Positions 32,261 through 40,585 of a DNA stretch of 60,287 bases are shown in pieces (the stretch's first letter is position 1; each line of letters starts with the position of its first letter). The stretch spans positions 1 to 60,287 of the forward strand of contig JAFQHW010000022.1 of the NCBI GenBank assembly GCA_017397805.1. Reading direction: 5' to 3'. A program made the position numbers and the translations under genes. The DNA is from Clostridia bacterium. Its GTDB lineage: Bacteria; Bacillota; Clostridia; Oscillospirales; CAG-382. The notes below the pieces were generated by a model. That model ran no database searches and was not told the origin of the DNA. It was given only the letters and a program-made list of their open reading frames with translations.

Positions 32261-33100
32261 TTATCCCTTTGCTAATTTTTCTATTGCCTCTGCCGCTTCC
32301 ATGGTGTGCAATACGCCCTTGGGCAGATTGTATCCCAAGTTTATAAGCTCGTCGCACAGCTCCGTTATTTGGGGTGTGTCCAGCTTAACGGCGCGTAGCT
32401 TATCCCCGTGGGAGAAAACCTCCTTAGGCGTTCCGTCCATTATGGCTTTGCCGCCGTCAAGCACTATAACTCTGTCAGCTTCCGCCGCCTCATTCATATA
32501 ATGGGTAATGTTTATTACGGTCATACCCTTCTCTTTGTTAAGCGCCTTCATACGCTCGGTAATATCCCGTCTTCCCAAGGGGTCAAGCATGGCGGTGGCT
32601 TCGTCAAATATAATGCACTTGGGCATCATCGCCAGCACACCTGCTATAGCAACGCGCTGTTTTTGCCCGCCCGAAAGCTTGTAGGTGGCGTGCTTTGCGT
32701 AATCGGTCATATCCACTGCCGCCAAGCATTCGTCTACGGTCTTTCGGATAAGCAAAGGCTCCATGCCCAAATTTTCGGGCGCAAACGCCACGTCCTCCTC
32801 CACCACGCTTGCAACCAGCTGGTTATCGGGGTTTTGGAAGATCATGCCGCAGTTACGGCGAAGCTCGTAAAGCTCATCCTCATCGGCGGTAGACAGTCCG
32901 CCTACGGTAATACTGCCGTGAATCGGTTGTAAAATTCCGCATATAAGCTTGGCAAGGGTGCTTTTTCCACTGCCGTTTCTGCCTAAGACCGCAGTGTAAC
33001 TGCCTTCCTCAAAGCTTAGATCAAGGTTATCAAATATTCTAACGCCGTCCTCTCCCTCTTCATAGGAAAAGGAAAGCCCTTTTATCTCGATATACGCCAT
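32261..33100 (-). CDS. ecfA1: ECF transporter ATPase EcfA1
   Basis: A 279-residue ABC ATPase pairing with EcfA2. Walker A GRNGSGKST, Q-loop MIFQNPDNQLVASVV, signature LSGGQKQRVAIAG and Walker B CIIFDEATAMLDP match EcfA1, including the A-T-A-M-L-D form of the D-loop. H-loop INITHYMNEAAEA. It is 24 bases downstream of the methyltransferase gene and begins the ecfA1-A2-T-truA block. Confidence 0.95.
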   Translation of the reverse strand: MAYIEIKGLSFSYEEGEDGVRIFDNLDLSFEEGSYTAVLGRNGSGKSTLAKLICGILQPIHGSITVGGLSTADEDELYELRRNCGMIFQNPDNQLVASVVEEDVAFAPENLGMEPLLIRKTVDECLAAVDMTDYAKHATYKLSGGQKQRVAIAGVLAMMPKCIIFDEATAMLDPLGRRDITERMKALNKEKGMTVINITHYMNEAAEADRVIVLDGGKAIMDGTPKEVFSHGDKLRAVKLDTPQITELCDELINLGYNLPKGVLHTMEAAEAIEKLAKG

Positions 33101-33124
33101 AAATACCTCATACGATATATGCCC

Positions 33125-33982
33125 TCATACCGTCCAACGGCTTGAAGCACCGCATGGCAAGCAAAGACCGCTTTTAACCACGGGCAGACCAAGCTCGTCG
33201 CTTTCTACCTTGCCGCCGAAACGCTTTGTAAGCGCCTCGCCTAAAATGTAACCGCAGGTAGAGGGTGAAAGTCCCGCCGTGTAGGAATTAAGCAGTACGA
33301 ACAGCGGTTCATCGGAAAGAAGCGGTACCAGATCCGCCACCAAACCGCACAGATCCTTCTCCAAAGACCATTTCTCTCCGTTGGGGCCTCTGCCGTAGGA
33401 GGGAGGGTCAAGGATGATAGCATCGTATTTATTACCCCGTCGTTGCTCACGGTGTACGAACTTAAAGCAATCGTCCACGATGTAACGTATCCCGTCTTGT
33501 GGCACACCGCTTAAAGCCGCGTTGGTTTTAGCTCTGGCAACCATACCCTTGGAAGCATCCACGTGGCAAACGAAGGCGCCCGCCAAAGCCGCCGCAACGG
33601 ATGCACCGCCCGTATAGGCAAAAAGGTTAAGCAGCTTTATCTTTCTGCCGCTTTTTTTTATAAGCGGCGCAAACCAATCCCAATTTGCCGCCTGTTCGGG
33701 GAACACGCCCGTGTGCTTGAACCCCATGGGGGAAACGGAAAACTTCATATCTCCGTAGCTTATCTGCCACTCCTCAGGCATATTCTTTTTTACCCAGCTT
33801 CCGCCGCCGCCGGAGGAACGGCTGTATATTCCGTGGGCGTTCTTCCACTCGCCGCCTTCACCGCCGCCCCATATTATCTGGGGGTCGGGACGGACGAGCA
33901 CGTAGTCGCCCCACTTCTCAAGGCGCTTTCCGTCGCCTGCATCTATTAAAGTGTAGTCTTTCCAATTAGAGGCAATAAACAT
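33125..33982 (-). CDS. Class I SAM-dependent methyltransferase, RlmI/RlmK-like
   Basis: A 285-residue methyltransferase. The SAM-binding motif is KLLNLFAYTGGASVAAALAG, followed by VDASKGMVARAK (acidic ribose-binding residue) and the catalytic-type IILDPPSYGRG, the layout of 23S rRNA cytosine-C5/guanine methyltransferases of the RlmI/RlmK class. The N-terminal PUA domain of RlmI is not evident; instead there is a short beta region with a Gly-rich stretch (WGGGEGGEW, SGGGGSW). The RNA target cannot be told from the sequence. It lies 12 bases after ruvB. Confidence 0.8.
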   Translation of the reverse strand: MFIASNWKDYTLIDAGDGKRLEKWGDYVLVRPDPQIIWGGGEGGEWKNAHGIYSRSSGGGGSWVKKNMPEEWQISYGDMKFSVSPMGFKHTGVFPEQAANWDWFAPLIKKSGRKIKLLNLFAYTGGASVAAALAGAFVCHVDASKGMVARAKTNAALSGVPQDGIRYIVDDCFKFVHREQRRGNKYDAIILDPPSYGRGPNGEKWSLEKDLCGLVADLVPLLSDEPLFVLLNSYTAGLSPSTCGYILGEALTKRFGGKVESDELGLPVVKSGLCLPCGASSRWTV

Positions 33983-33994
33983 CTAAGTTCCTCG

Positions 33995-35062
33995 TCAATC
34001 ATCAAAAAATTTGGTTTGTTCCGCTGCTCCGTTGGGAATCGCAATACCTAAATGACGGTATGCACCAGCAGTAGCACAGCGCCCTCTGGGCGTGCGGTTA
34101 AGAAAACCCAACTGCAAAAGATACGGCTCGTACACGTCCTCAAGGGTAACGGATTCCTCACCCGTAACCGCTGCCAAGGTTTCAAGTCCTACGGGGCCGC
34201 CGCCGAAATGCTTGATAATGGCGGTAAGCATCCGTCTGTCCGTACCGTCAAGACCTAACTCGTCAATATCTAAGCTGGCAAGAGCTTTGTCTGCTATCCG
34301 TCTGTCAATAACTCCGTCGCCTATTACCTGAGCAAAGTCACGCACACGCTTCAGCAACCTGTTGGCTATACGGGGCGTACCTCTTGAACGGCTTGCTATT
34401 TCCAAGGATCCGTCACGCTCTATCTCTATACCCAATATGCCCGCGCTTCGGGTAACTATCTGCGCAAGCTCTTCGGGCGTGTACATCTCCAAACGGAAAA
34501 GCATACCGAATCTGTCGCGGAGAGGGGAGGAGAGCTGACCTGCTCTCGTAGTTGCGCCTATAAGCGTAAAAGGCTTCAAGGGGATGCGTATGCTCCTTGC
34601 GGCAGGACCCTTGCCCATCATCAGATCCAAGGCAAAATCCTCCATGGCGGAGTACAGCACCTCCTCCACCTGACGTGGCAAACGGTGTATCTCGTCTATG
34701 AACAGAATGTCGTTCTTGCCCAAGGTGGTAAGCAATGCCGCCAGATCACGGCTTTTCTCTATGGCGGGACCGGAGGTGACCTTCAGGCTTACCCCAAGCT
34801 CCTCGGCTATTATCATGGATAAGGTGGTCTTGCCCAGACCGGGCGGGCCGTGAAGAAGCACGTGGTCAAGGTTATCTCCGCGCTCTTTTGCGGCGGCTAT
34901 GAAGACCGACAGGTTTTCCTTAACCTTTTCTTGTCCCACGTAGTCGTCTATACGCTTGGGACGCAAAGAGTTTTCGCTATCTGCGTCCTCGGCGGAAAAT
35001 CCGCTGTCCATTATTCTGCTTTCATAATCAAATTCATACTCGCTGCCTGTGTTAAGCGGCAT
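33995..35062 (-). CDS. ruvB: Holliday junction branch migration helicase RuvB
   Basis: A 355-residue AAA+ motor. After an acidic 25-residue N-terminus comes [19 protein letters not shown], Walker [13 protein letters not shown], Walker [11 protein letters not shown], the sensor block [18 protein letters not shown] and the C-terminal winged helix ending [16 protein letters not shown]. All key residues are present. The ATG follows GGGAGGCGG. It is coupled with ruvC and ruvA in the order ruvC-ruvA-ruvB. Confidence 0.97.
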   Translation of the reverse strand: MPLNTGSEYEFDYESRIMDSGFSAEDADSENSLRPKRIDDYVGQEKVKENLSVFIAAAKERGDNLDHVLLHGPPGLGKTTLSMIIAEELGVSLKVTSGPAIEKSRDLAALLTTLGKNDILFIDEIHRLPRQVEEVLYSAMEDFALDLMMGKGPAARSIRIPLKPFTLIGATTRAGQLSSPLRDRFGMLFRLEMYTPEELAQIVTRSAGILGIEIERDGSLEIASRSRGTPRIANRLLKRVRDFAQVIGDGVIDRRIADKALASLDIDELGLDGTDRRMLTAIIKHFGGGPVGLETLAAVTGEESVTLEDVYEPYLLQLGFLNRTPRGRCATAGAYRHLGIAIPNGAAEQTKFFDD

Positions 35063-35089
35063 ATTTCCGCCTCCCTTCTTTCGCTCCCG

Positions 35090-35671
35090 TTATATTCTGT
35101 TAAGGCGTTTAAGAGCTTCGCCTATCTTCTCTTCCAAGGGCATGGAAGCGGGCAAGCCTTTTAGTGCCGCCGCCGCCTCATCTTTGCGGAAGCCCAATAC
35201 TATAAGCGCATCCATTGCATCGCCGTCGGCATAGCTTGCCTCGGCAACGGTTGCACCGCCTTCAATGTGTGTCAGTTTGCCGCTTAGCTCAAGAATGATC
35301 TTCTGTGCGGTTTTAAGGCCTATACCCTGTGCGCGGCTTATTGCCTTTGCATCGCCTGCGTTAACAGCGGCGGTAAGACTTTCCGCCGTCAGTGTGGAAA
35401 GTATGGCACCCGCGGCCTTGGGGCCTACTCCGTTAACACCGATAAGAAGCTTAAATAAATCCAGCTCCTCCTCGGTGGCAAAACCGTAAAGCTCCATTAT
35501 ATCTTCTCTTACGTTCAGGTAAGTGTAAAGCAAAACGTTGCTATCAAGTTTGGAGGCGATGGCGGAATAAGTGCTTCCGCTTACCCATAGCTTGTACGCT
35601 ACACCGCCGCAGTCAACGGCGGCAAAATCGTTAGCAAGCGTAACCAGCTTGCCCTTTATGTAATAAAACAT
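35090..35671 (-). CDS. ruvA: Holliday junction binding protein RuvA
   Basis: A 193-residue RuvA. The N-terminal OB fold (MFYYIKGKLVTLANDFAAVDCGGVAYKLWVS) is followed by tandem helix-hairpin-helix motifs, LIGVNGVGPKAAGAIL and RAQGIGLKTAQKIILEL, which contact junction DNA, and the C-terminal RuvB-binding domain (MDALIVLGFRKDEAAAALKG). It lies 3 bases after ruvC. Confidence 0.97.
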   Translation of the reverse strand: MFYYIKGKLVTLANDFAAVDCGGVAYKLWVSGSTYSAIASKLDSNVLLYTYLNVREDIMELYGFATEEELDLFKLLIGVNGVGPKAAGAILSTLTAESLTAAVNAGDAKAISRAQGIGLKTAQKIILELSGKLTHIEGGATVAEASYADGDAMDALIVLGFRKDEAAAALKGLPASMPLEEKIGEALKRLNRI

Positions 35672-35674
35672 CTC

Positions 35675-36163
35675 TTATCTCCATCCGTAGTTGTGGGATA
35701 CAAAATTTGCGTGGCATATGGCGATAGCCAAAGCATCGGCGGTATCGTCGGGTTTGGGCACCTCGTCAAGCTTAAGCAACAGCTTGGTCATATACATTAT
35801 CTGCCCTTTCTCAGCTCTGCCGTAGCCTACCAGATTTTGCTTTATCTGCAAGGGGGTGTATTCGTAAATATCAACGTTGCATTGCTCTGCCGCCAAAAGA
35901 ACGGCACCGCGGCACTGCGCTACGTCTATTGCCGTCTTTACGTTTTTGTTAAAAAACAGCTCTTCTATTGCCACAACGTCGGGTTTGTGTCTTTTAAGTA
36001 TGGCAAAAACCTCGTCGTATATCTGCCGTATGCGTTTTTCCAGCAAGGTGTGCGGCTTGGTGATTATCGTCCCGTACTCCAAAGGACGGTAGGCAGCTCC
36101 TTCGGCGGAAATAACTCCGTAACCCACCGTGGCAAGCCCCGGGTCAATGCCTAAAATCACCAT
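35675..36163 (-). CDS. ruvC: Crossover junction endodeoxyribonuclease RuvC
   Basis: A 162-residue RuvC resolvase. The four acidic active-site positions are covered by GIDPGLATVGYGV (first Asp), AIEELFFNKNVKTA (Glu) and KPDDTADALAIAICH (C-terminal Asp pair). I took the ATG at 36163, which lies about 10 bases past a GGTGG SD; the GTG at 36172 is inside that SD. It is the first gene of the long minus-strand run, directly after a clear promoter. Confidence 0.96.
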   Translation of the reverse strand: MVILGIDPGLATVGYGVISAEGAAYRPLEYGTIITKPHTLLEKRIRQIYDEVFAILKRHKPDVVAIEELFFNKNVKTAIDVAQCRGAVLLAAEQCNVDIYEYTPLQIKQNLVGYGRAEKGQIMYMTKLLLKLDEVPKPDDTADALAIAICHANFVSHNYGWR

Positions 36164-36203
36164 AAAAAACACACCACCCCATATAGTTATCCATATTCAG
36201 CTT

Positions 36204-36232
36204 ATTCTATCATATTATCGCTTTATAGTCAA
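36204..36232 (-). promoter_or_regulatory. Promoter of the ruvCAB run
   Basis: On the minus strand TTGACT (36227-36232), 17 bases, TAGAAT (36204-36209). It is divergent from the acpP promoter in the same intergenic region. I saw no clear LexA box. Confidence 0.75.
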
Positions 36233-36269
36233 CACAAAAAAAGAAGAAAAAATATTTTAAAAAAAGGTA

Positions 36270-36298
36270 TTGCCAAATGCAAAAAAATATATTATTAT
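36270..36298 (+). promoter_or_regulatory. Promoter of acpP
   Basis: TTGCCA (36270-36275), 17-base AT-rich spacer, TATTAT (36293-36298). This leaves a leader of about 50 bases before the acpP ATG. Confidence 0.65.
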
Positions 36299-36355
36299 AT
36301 ACACAAGGTTTACGTGACCTCGTATTCAAAATTACATTTGGAGGTTTTTGGAATT

Positions 36356-36589
36356 ATGAAAGATAGAATTGTTGAAGTTTTGGCTAAACAGCTTAGAATT
36401 GATCCTTCCGAAATTAACGAGAACAGCAATATTATGGAGGATTTAGGCGCTGACTCTTTGGATTTGGTGGAGATACTTATGACTCTTGAGAGTGAGATGG
36501 GCATCACTATTTCCGACGAGGACGCTCTTACCCTAAAAACCGTGGGTGACTGTGCTGAGTATCTTGAAAGAGTTCTCGGCGACAGATAA
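36356..36589 (+). CDS. acpP: Acyl carrier protein
   Basis: A 77-residue acidic ACP. The phosphopantetheine site is Ser34 in EDLGADSLDLVEILM. Helix II and III residues (MGITISDEDALTLKTVGDCAEYL) are standard. GGAGG lies 11 bases before the ATG at 36356; a longer in-frame ORF from 36314 has no RBS. No fatty-acid synthesis genes are beside it. The stop shares a base with the next gene (TAATG). Confidence 0.95.
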   Translation: MKDRIVEVLAKQLRIDPSEINENSNIMEDLGADSLDLVEILMTLESEMGITISDEDALTLKTVGDCAEYLERVLGDR

Positions 36590-37242
36590 TGAGCTATAAA
36601 GGCGTAATATTTGACCTTGACGGCACGTTGCTTGACACACTGGGGGATCTCTCCGGTGCTGTCAGCCACGCGCTTTCAAGGTTTTCTTTTCCTCCCATTG
36701 ACAGGGAAGGCGTCCGTGTGCGTATAGGTGACGGTGCCTATAAGCTGATGGAGCGTTGCTTCCCCGAAGGGACGGAGAAAGCGGTGATAGAAGAGGCACT
36801 CGGTTACTTCAGGGAGTATTATAAGGCGCACCCCGTAGTGACCACCCGCCCCTACGACGGAATAGGGGAGCTTTTGGCTTGCCTTTCTGAAAAAGGCATC
36901 CCCATGGGTGTTGCCAGCAACAAGGACGACGGCCCCGTAAAATATCTTATGGAGCGCTATTTTCCGAATGTTTTCACCGCCGCTTGCGGTGTGAAAGAGG
37001 GGTATCGCAGAAAGCCTTATACGGACGTGCCCTACGCCGCCCTTGAGGAGATGGGACTTAAAAAAGAGGAGATACTTTTCGTGGGTGATTCCCTTACGGA
37101 TAAGGAAACAGCCGAAAACTGCGGTTTCGGTTTTTTGTATGTAAGCTGGGGATACGGTTACCCTGAAAAGATATTGCCGGCAGATACGGCAAAAAATCCC
37201 AAAGAAGCGCTTAATTTTATCCTTTCGGTACTTGATTTTTAG
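36589..37242 (+). CDS. HAD family phosphatase, phosphoglycolate-phosphatase-like
   Basis: A 217-residue HAD hydrolase. Motif I is FDLDGTLLDT (nucleophile Asp), motif II VASNKDDG, motif III KP in RRKPYTDVPYAAL, and motif IV VGDSLTDKETA. A helical cap follows motif I, as in Gph/PgmB-like subfamily I enzymes. The substrate cannot be inferred; the tight coupling with acpP (one shared base) is conserved in some Clostridia but gives no clear clue. Its last codons contain the -35 box of the nagA promoter. Confidence 0.87.
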   Translation: MSYKGVIFDLDGTLLDTLGDLSGAVSHALSRFSFPPIDREGVRVRIGDGAYKLMERCFPEGTEKAVIEEALGYFREYYKAHPVVTTRPYDGIGELLACLSEKGIPMGVASNKDDGPVKYLMERYFPNVFTAACGVKEGYRRKPYTDVPYAALEEMGLKKEEILFVGDSLTDKETAENCGFGFLYVSWGYGYPEKILPADTAKNPKEALNFILSVLDF

Positions 37243-37260
37243 GGAAATATGAAGTATAAT
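37232..37260 (+). promoter_or_regulatory. Promoter of the nagA operon, with an adjacent palindrome
   Basis: TTGATT (37232-37237) inside the end of the HAD gene, 17 bases, TATAAT (37255-37260). Immediately after the -10 box lies the 10-bp palindrome AACTTAAGTT (37261-37270), partly repeated in the next bases, which could be an operator. Confidence 0.75.
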
Positions 37261-37296
37261 AACTTAAGTTAAGTTTAAAAAGGAGGAAATTGGGCT

Positions 37297-38436
37297 TTGA
37301 AGTACATAAATAATGCAAAAATAATACTTAAAGACCGTATCGTTGAAGGGAAGGCGTTGGCTTACGATGAGAAGATAAGCGGCGTTGTAAGCGTTGGCAG
37401 TATCCCCGCAGGTGCGGAAGTTATAGATGCAAAGGGTGCGTACGTTGCCCCCGGTTTTATTGATATTCATATCCACGGTTATATGGGTGAGGATTCTTCC
37501 GACGGTAAGGCAGAGGGCATCCGCAAGATGTCCGAGGGTATAGTTAAGAACGGTGTTACCGCTTGGCTTCCTACTACCATGACCGTTTCCGTTGAACAGC
37601 TTGAAAAAGCGTTTGCGGCTATTGCATCCGTAAAGGAAGAAAGCAAGAGCTGGAACGGCTCCGCAATCCTCGGTGTAAACGCAGAAGGTCCTTACATAAA
37701 CGCAAAGAAGAAGGGCGCACAGGCAGAGGAGAATATTTTGCTTCCCGACGCAAGCTTCTTTAAGAAGCACGGTGACCTTATCAAGATAGCTACCATGGCA
37801 CCGGAGCAGGATAAGGACTTTGCGGCTATCAGAGAGCTTAAGCAGAATACCGATATACTTATCTCCATGGGTCACACCAACGCTACCTTTGAGGAAGCGA
37901 TGGCGGCTACCGAAAACGGCGTGGGCCACGTTACCCACCTTTTCAATGCGCAAACTCCTCTTACCCATAGGGCACCCGGCGTTGTGGGCGCGGCTTTGAC
38001 TGCTGACGTTTCCGTAGAGCTTATTTGCGATACCTTCCATATCCATAAGGGTCTTTTCTCCCTTATCGCGAAGGTTAAAGGGGACAAGCTTTGTCTTATT
38101 ACCGACTGTACACGCGGCGGCGGTATGCCTGACGGTGAGTACGATCTGGGTGGTCAGACCTTTACTCTTAAGGGTATTGAGTGCTTGCTTTCCGACGGTA
38201 CCATTGCAGGCAGCGTGCTTAAGATGAATCAGGCTGTTCGCAACGTTTACGAAAATACCGACCTTCCTTTGTTCGAGGTTGTTAACGCCGCATCTCTCAA
38301 CCCTGCAAACGCTATCGGCGTAGGCGCTTTCAAGGGTTCTATCGAAAGCGGCAAGGATGCAGACCTTGTTATATTTGATGAAAATATTAATATACAAAAA
38401 ACTATTATAGGAGGCACTGTTCGTTATGAAGCTTAA
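37297..38436 (+). CDS. nagA: N-acetylglucosamine-6-phosphate deacetylase
   Basis: A 379-residue amidohydrolase removing acetate from GlcNAc-6-P. Metal and catalytic residues are visible: GFIDIHIHGYMGED (HxH), NAEGPYI (Glu), MGHTNA (His), HVTHLFNAQTPLTHRAPG (His) and ITDCTRGGGMPDG (catalytic Asp). The start codon is a TTG at 37297, 10 bases after AGGAGG; no ATG fits. Codons are strongly biased, suggesting high expression. The last 11 bases overlap the ROK-like kinase gene, so the pair forms one amino-sugar operon, perhaps for cell-wall or host GlcNAc. Confidence 0.94.
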   Translation: MKYINNAKIILKDRIVEGKALAYDEKISGVVSVGSIPAGAEVIDAKGAYVAPGFIDIHIHGYMGEDSSDGKAEGIRKMSEGIVKNGVTAWLPTTMTVSVEQLEKAFAAIASVKEESKSWNGSAILGVNAEGPYINAKKKGAQAEENILLPDASFFKKHGDLIKIATMAPEQDKDFAAIRELKQNTDILISMGHTNATFEEAMAATENGVGHVTHLFNAQTPLTHRAPGVVGAALTADVSVELICDTFHIHKGLFSLIAKVKGDKLCLITDCTRGGGMPDGEYDLGGQTFTLKGIECLLSDGTIAGSVLKMNQAVRNVYENTDLPLFEVVNAASLNPANAIGVGAFKGSIESGKDADLVIFDENINIQKTIIGGTVRYEA

Positions 38437-39799
38437 GGTTACCCCCATACTTGATCCCCAGTTTGCACCTATGTCCGTTGTGTGCAGAGATTTTGAAGAG
38501 GCTGTTCGTGCAGACGGTCAGGATGTTGTTATAGGTGTTGTTAGAAACAACGATTATACGTCCGTTTACAAGACCCGCATCTACAAGGAAGGCACAGGCA
38601 AGGACGAGGAGAACTACAGATACATAGAACGTCTTGTTAAAACCATGCTTTGGGTTTACGGCGGCTATAAGATAATCCTTGCAGGCGCACCCGTTCTGGG
38701 TCAGCGTATCGTTGCCGCTTACAAAGACGGCGGTGAGCGTGAATTCGATTATAAATTTATGGAGCGCGTTTATGAGAAGCCTTTTGAGGTCGTGCTTACC
38801 GATCTGGCTAACGCTCCCGAAAGATATGAGACCGCAAGCCCTATCGGCAGACATCTTGACGGTTGCCGTATAGGCTTTGACGCAGGCGGAAGCGACAGAA
38901 AGGTTTCTGCCGTTGTTAACGGTGAATCCGTTTATTCCGAAGAGGTTGTTTGGTTCCCCAAGACCAATACCGACCCCAAGTATCACTATGAAGGCATTCT
39001 TAACGCAATGAAGACTGCCGCTTCCAAGATGCCCCGTGTAGACGCTATCGGCGTTTCCAGCGCAGGTATCTACGTTGATAACCGCATAATGGTTGCTTCT
39101 CTCTTCCTTAAGGTTTCCGACGAGGATTTCGATAAGCACGTTAAGAATATGTATATCGACGTGGCTAAGGAAATAGGCGATGTTCCTCTCGTTGTTGCTA
39201 ACGACGGTGACGTTACCGCACTTGCAGGCGCTATGTCCCTCGGTGATAACAACGTTGTAGGTATCGCTATGGGTACTTCCGAAGCTGCAGGCTATGTTGA
39301 CGGCGCAGGTAATATTACCGGCTGGCTTAACGAGCTTGCATTCGTTCCCTGTGACTTCTGCCCCGACGCTATGGTTGACGAATGGTCCGGCGACTACGGT
39401 TGCGGCGTTAAGTACTTCTCTCAGGACGGCGTTATCAAGTACGCTCCCGCAGCAGGTATAGAGCTTGACGAAAGCCTTTCTCCCGCAGAAAAGCTTAAGG
39501 TTGTTCAGAAGCTTATGGAAGAAGGCGACGAACGTGCGGCAAAGGTTTACAGCACCATCGGCGTTTGCTTCGGTTACGCACTTGCTTACTACGCTCGCTT
39601 CTACGATATCAAGCACATCCTTATAATGGGACGTGTTACCTCCGGTGAAGGCGGCACAATCCTTCTCGGCAAGGCTAAGGAAGTTCTGGATGCAGAATTC
39701 CCCGAACTCGCCGCAAAGATGCAGCTTCACATTCCCGATGAAAAGAGCCGTCGTGTTGGTCAGTCTGTGGCCGCCGCTTCTCTCCCCGAACTCAATTAA
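38426..39799 (+). CDS. Large ROK-like ASKHA kinase, possible GlcNAc kinase
   Basis: A 457-residue protein whose C-terminal 300 residues look like a ROK/ASKHA sugar kinase: IGFDAGGSDRKVSAVVNG (phosphate 1, atypical for ROK DxGGT), SSAGIYVDN, LVVANDGDVTALAGAMS (catalytic Asp) and IAMGTSEAAGYVD. A Cys cluster, FVPCDFCPDAMV then DYGCG, sits where ROK proteins bind zinc but differs in spacing. The N-terminal 145 residues form an extra domain I do not recognise. Linked to nagA by overlap, it most likely phosphorylates GlcNAc (or a related amino sugar) to feed NagA. Strong codon bias as in nagA. The substrate is inferred from context only. Confidence 0.75.
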   Translation: MKLKVTPILDPQFAPMSVVCRDFEEAVRADGQDVVIGVVRNNDYTSVYKTRIYKEGTGKDEENYRYIERLVKTMLWVYGGYKIILAGAPVLGQRIVAAYKDGGEREFDYKFMERVYEKPFEVVLTDLANAPERYETASPIGRHLDGCRIGFDAGGSDRKVSAVVNGESVYSEEVVWFPKTNTDPKYHYEGILNAMKTAASKMPRVDAIGVSSAGIYVDNRIMVASLFLKVSDEDFDKHVKNMYIDVAKEIGDVPLVVANDGDVTALAGAMSLGDNNVVGIAMGTSEAAGYVDGAGNITGWLNELAFVPCDFCPDAMVDEWSGDYGCGVKYFSQDGVIKYAPAAGIELDESLSPAEKLKVVQKLMEEGDERAAKVYSTIGVCFGYALAYYARFYDIKHILIMGRVTSGEGGTILLGKAKEVLDAEFPELAAKMQLHIPDEKSRRVGQSVAAASLPELN

Positions 39800-39847
39800 G
39801 TCACTCAAAATCGGTATAGAACGGGGCTGTCTTTGATGGACAGCCCC

Positions 39848-39909
39848 TCAAAACGAACTCCACCTTGCAGTACATTAAGTACAGCCTGCGGTGGAGTTCG
39901 CCTTGTCTA
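39848..39909 (+). repeat. Structured 62-base module, copy 1
   Basis: Starts TCAAAACGAAC and ends TTCGCCTTGTCTA; stem arms at 39854-39864 and 39890-39900. Identical over 62 bases to copy 2. Confidence 0.9.
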
Positions 39910-39956
39910 AGGCACTCAAAATCGGCATAGAACGCAAATATTAAATAAATATTTGC

Positions 39957-40018
39957 TCAAAACGAACTCCACCTTGCAGTACATTAAGTACAGCCTGCGG
40001 TGGAGTTCGCCTTGTCTA
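39957..40018 (+). repeat. Structured 62-base module, copy 2
   Basis: Identical to copy 1; stem arms at 39963-39973 and 39999-40009. It starts 109 bases after copy 1. Confidence 0.9.
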
Positions 40019-40078
40019 TATCCGATTTTGAGCGCCTTAATCCTATCATTTGAGGGTATAAAGGGTGGGTATAAAAGA

Positions 40079-40118
40079 GGACTGTCTTAAACGTTGAGAT
40101 TTTGCATTAAGACAGTCC
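40079..40118 (-). terminator. Terminator of the XRE regulator gene
   Basis: A 12-bp stem GGACTGTCTTAA/TTAAGACAGTCC (40079-40090 and 40107-40118) with a 16-base loop, followed on the minus strand by TCTTTTAT. T-rich flanks on both strands make it possibly bidirectional. Confidence 0.75.
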
Positions 40119-40125
40119 TTGTTTG

Positions 40126-40437
40126 TTATTTTTCGTTTAACCGTTCTGCGGTGTTAATCAATACTTTCAGATCTGCTTCGGACATATTGCGTGTTAAGTC
40201 GTATAATTTCCGAACCAACTGCGGCTCGGCAATATCTTCGTCAAAGAACTCTCCGGGTGTTACGCCAAGATACTCGCAGATATAAAGAAATTCGCCCAAA
40301 GACGGCACCGATCTGCCGGATGAAATGCTTTGCATATAGCTTTTGCTATGCCCTAAATCGGTACTCATTCTATATTCGGATACGTTCTTTTTCGTTCTCA
40401 AAACAGAAATACGGTTCCTGATAAACTGAAGATCCAT
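40126..40437 (-). CDS. XRE family helix-turn-helix regulator
   Basis: A 103-residue Cro/C1-type protein. The HTH covers about residues 4-60: IRNRISVLRTKKNVSEYRMS, then GHSKSYMQSISSGRSVPSL and FLYICEYLGVTPGEFFDED. A short helical C-terminus follows, so it likely dimerises through it. I used the ATG at 40437, 6 bases after GAGGTG; the GTG at 40446 overlaps the SD. It diverges from the SLOG gene, and the shared intergenic region carries four CGGTA/TACCG half-sites, so it probably represses one or both promoters. Confidence 0.87.
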   Translation of the reverse strand: MDLQFIRNRISVLRTKKNVSEYRMSTDLGHSKSYMQSISSGRSVPSLGEFLYICEYLGVTPGEFFDEDIAEPQLVRKLYDLTRNMSEADLKVLINTAERLNEK

Positions 40438-40477
40438 CGTTAACACCTCGCTTTCTGTTATTTTATAATAATTTTAG

Positions 40478-40535
40478 CGGTAATATTCACGATAAAACTA
40501 CCGATTATAGTTGATAATTACCGTTAAAAGCGGTA
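40478..40535. promoter_or_regulatory. Four CGGTA/TACCG half-sites between xre and the SLOG gene
   Basis: Half-sites: CGGTA 40478-40482, TACCG 40499-40503, TACCG 40519-40523 and CGGTA 40531-40535. They pair as two inverted repeats, spaced 16 and 7 bases apart. The second pair spans the region from the spacer to the -10 box of the SLOG promoter, a typical position for repression. The link to the XRE protein is inferred. Confidence 0.6.
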
Positions 40536-40539
40536 TAAT
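40511..40539 (+). promoter_or_regulatory. Promoter of the SLOG gene
   Basis: TTGATA (40511-40516), 17 bases, TATAAT (40534-40539). The expected start near 40547 excludes the longer ORF starts at 40511 and 40538 and supports the ATG at 40586. Confidence 0.75.
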
Positions 40540-40585
40540 GGCGTGTGAAACGCAAACTATTAACAGTAAAGTGGGTGCGAACATT

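Larger units (their letters stand above)
39802..40034. repeat. Nested structured repeat element, two tandem units
   Basis: Two tandem units fill this gap. Each begins with CACTCAAAATCGG-YATAGAACG (39802-39823; 39913-39934), has a unit-specific hairpin (GGGGCTGTC/GACAGCCCC at 39823-39847; GCAAATATT/AATATTTGC at 39934-39956), then an identical 62-base module (39848-39909 and 39957-40018). That module contains an 11-bp stem CGAACTCCACC/GGTGGAGTTCG and inside it CAGTACA-TTAA-GTACAG. The whole is closed by CCGATTTTGAG (40022-40032), the inverse of the opening CTCAAAATCGG. No ORF runs through. A diverged third module lies at 60201-60259. Confidence 0.9.

Noticed and set aside
37264-39808. Two long antisense frames (394 and 467 residues) opposite nagA and the ROK-like kinase
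   Set aside because: Both mirror strongly codon-biased real genes; no RBS, no domain, and the plus-strand proteins have clear catalytic motifs.
39848-40018. Possible CRISPR array
   Set aside because: Only two units, 62-base structured repeats with different hairpins in front of them; no short repeat/spacer pattern and no cas genes.
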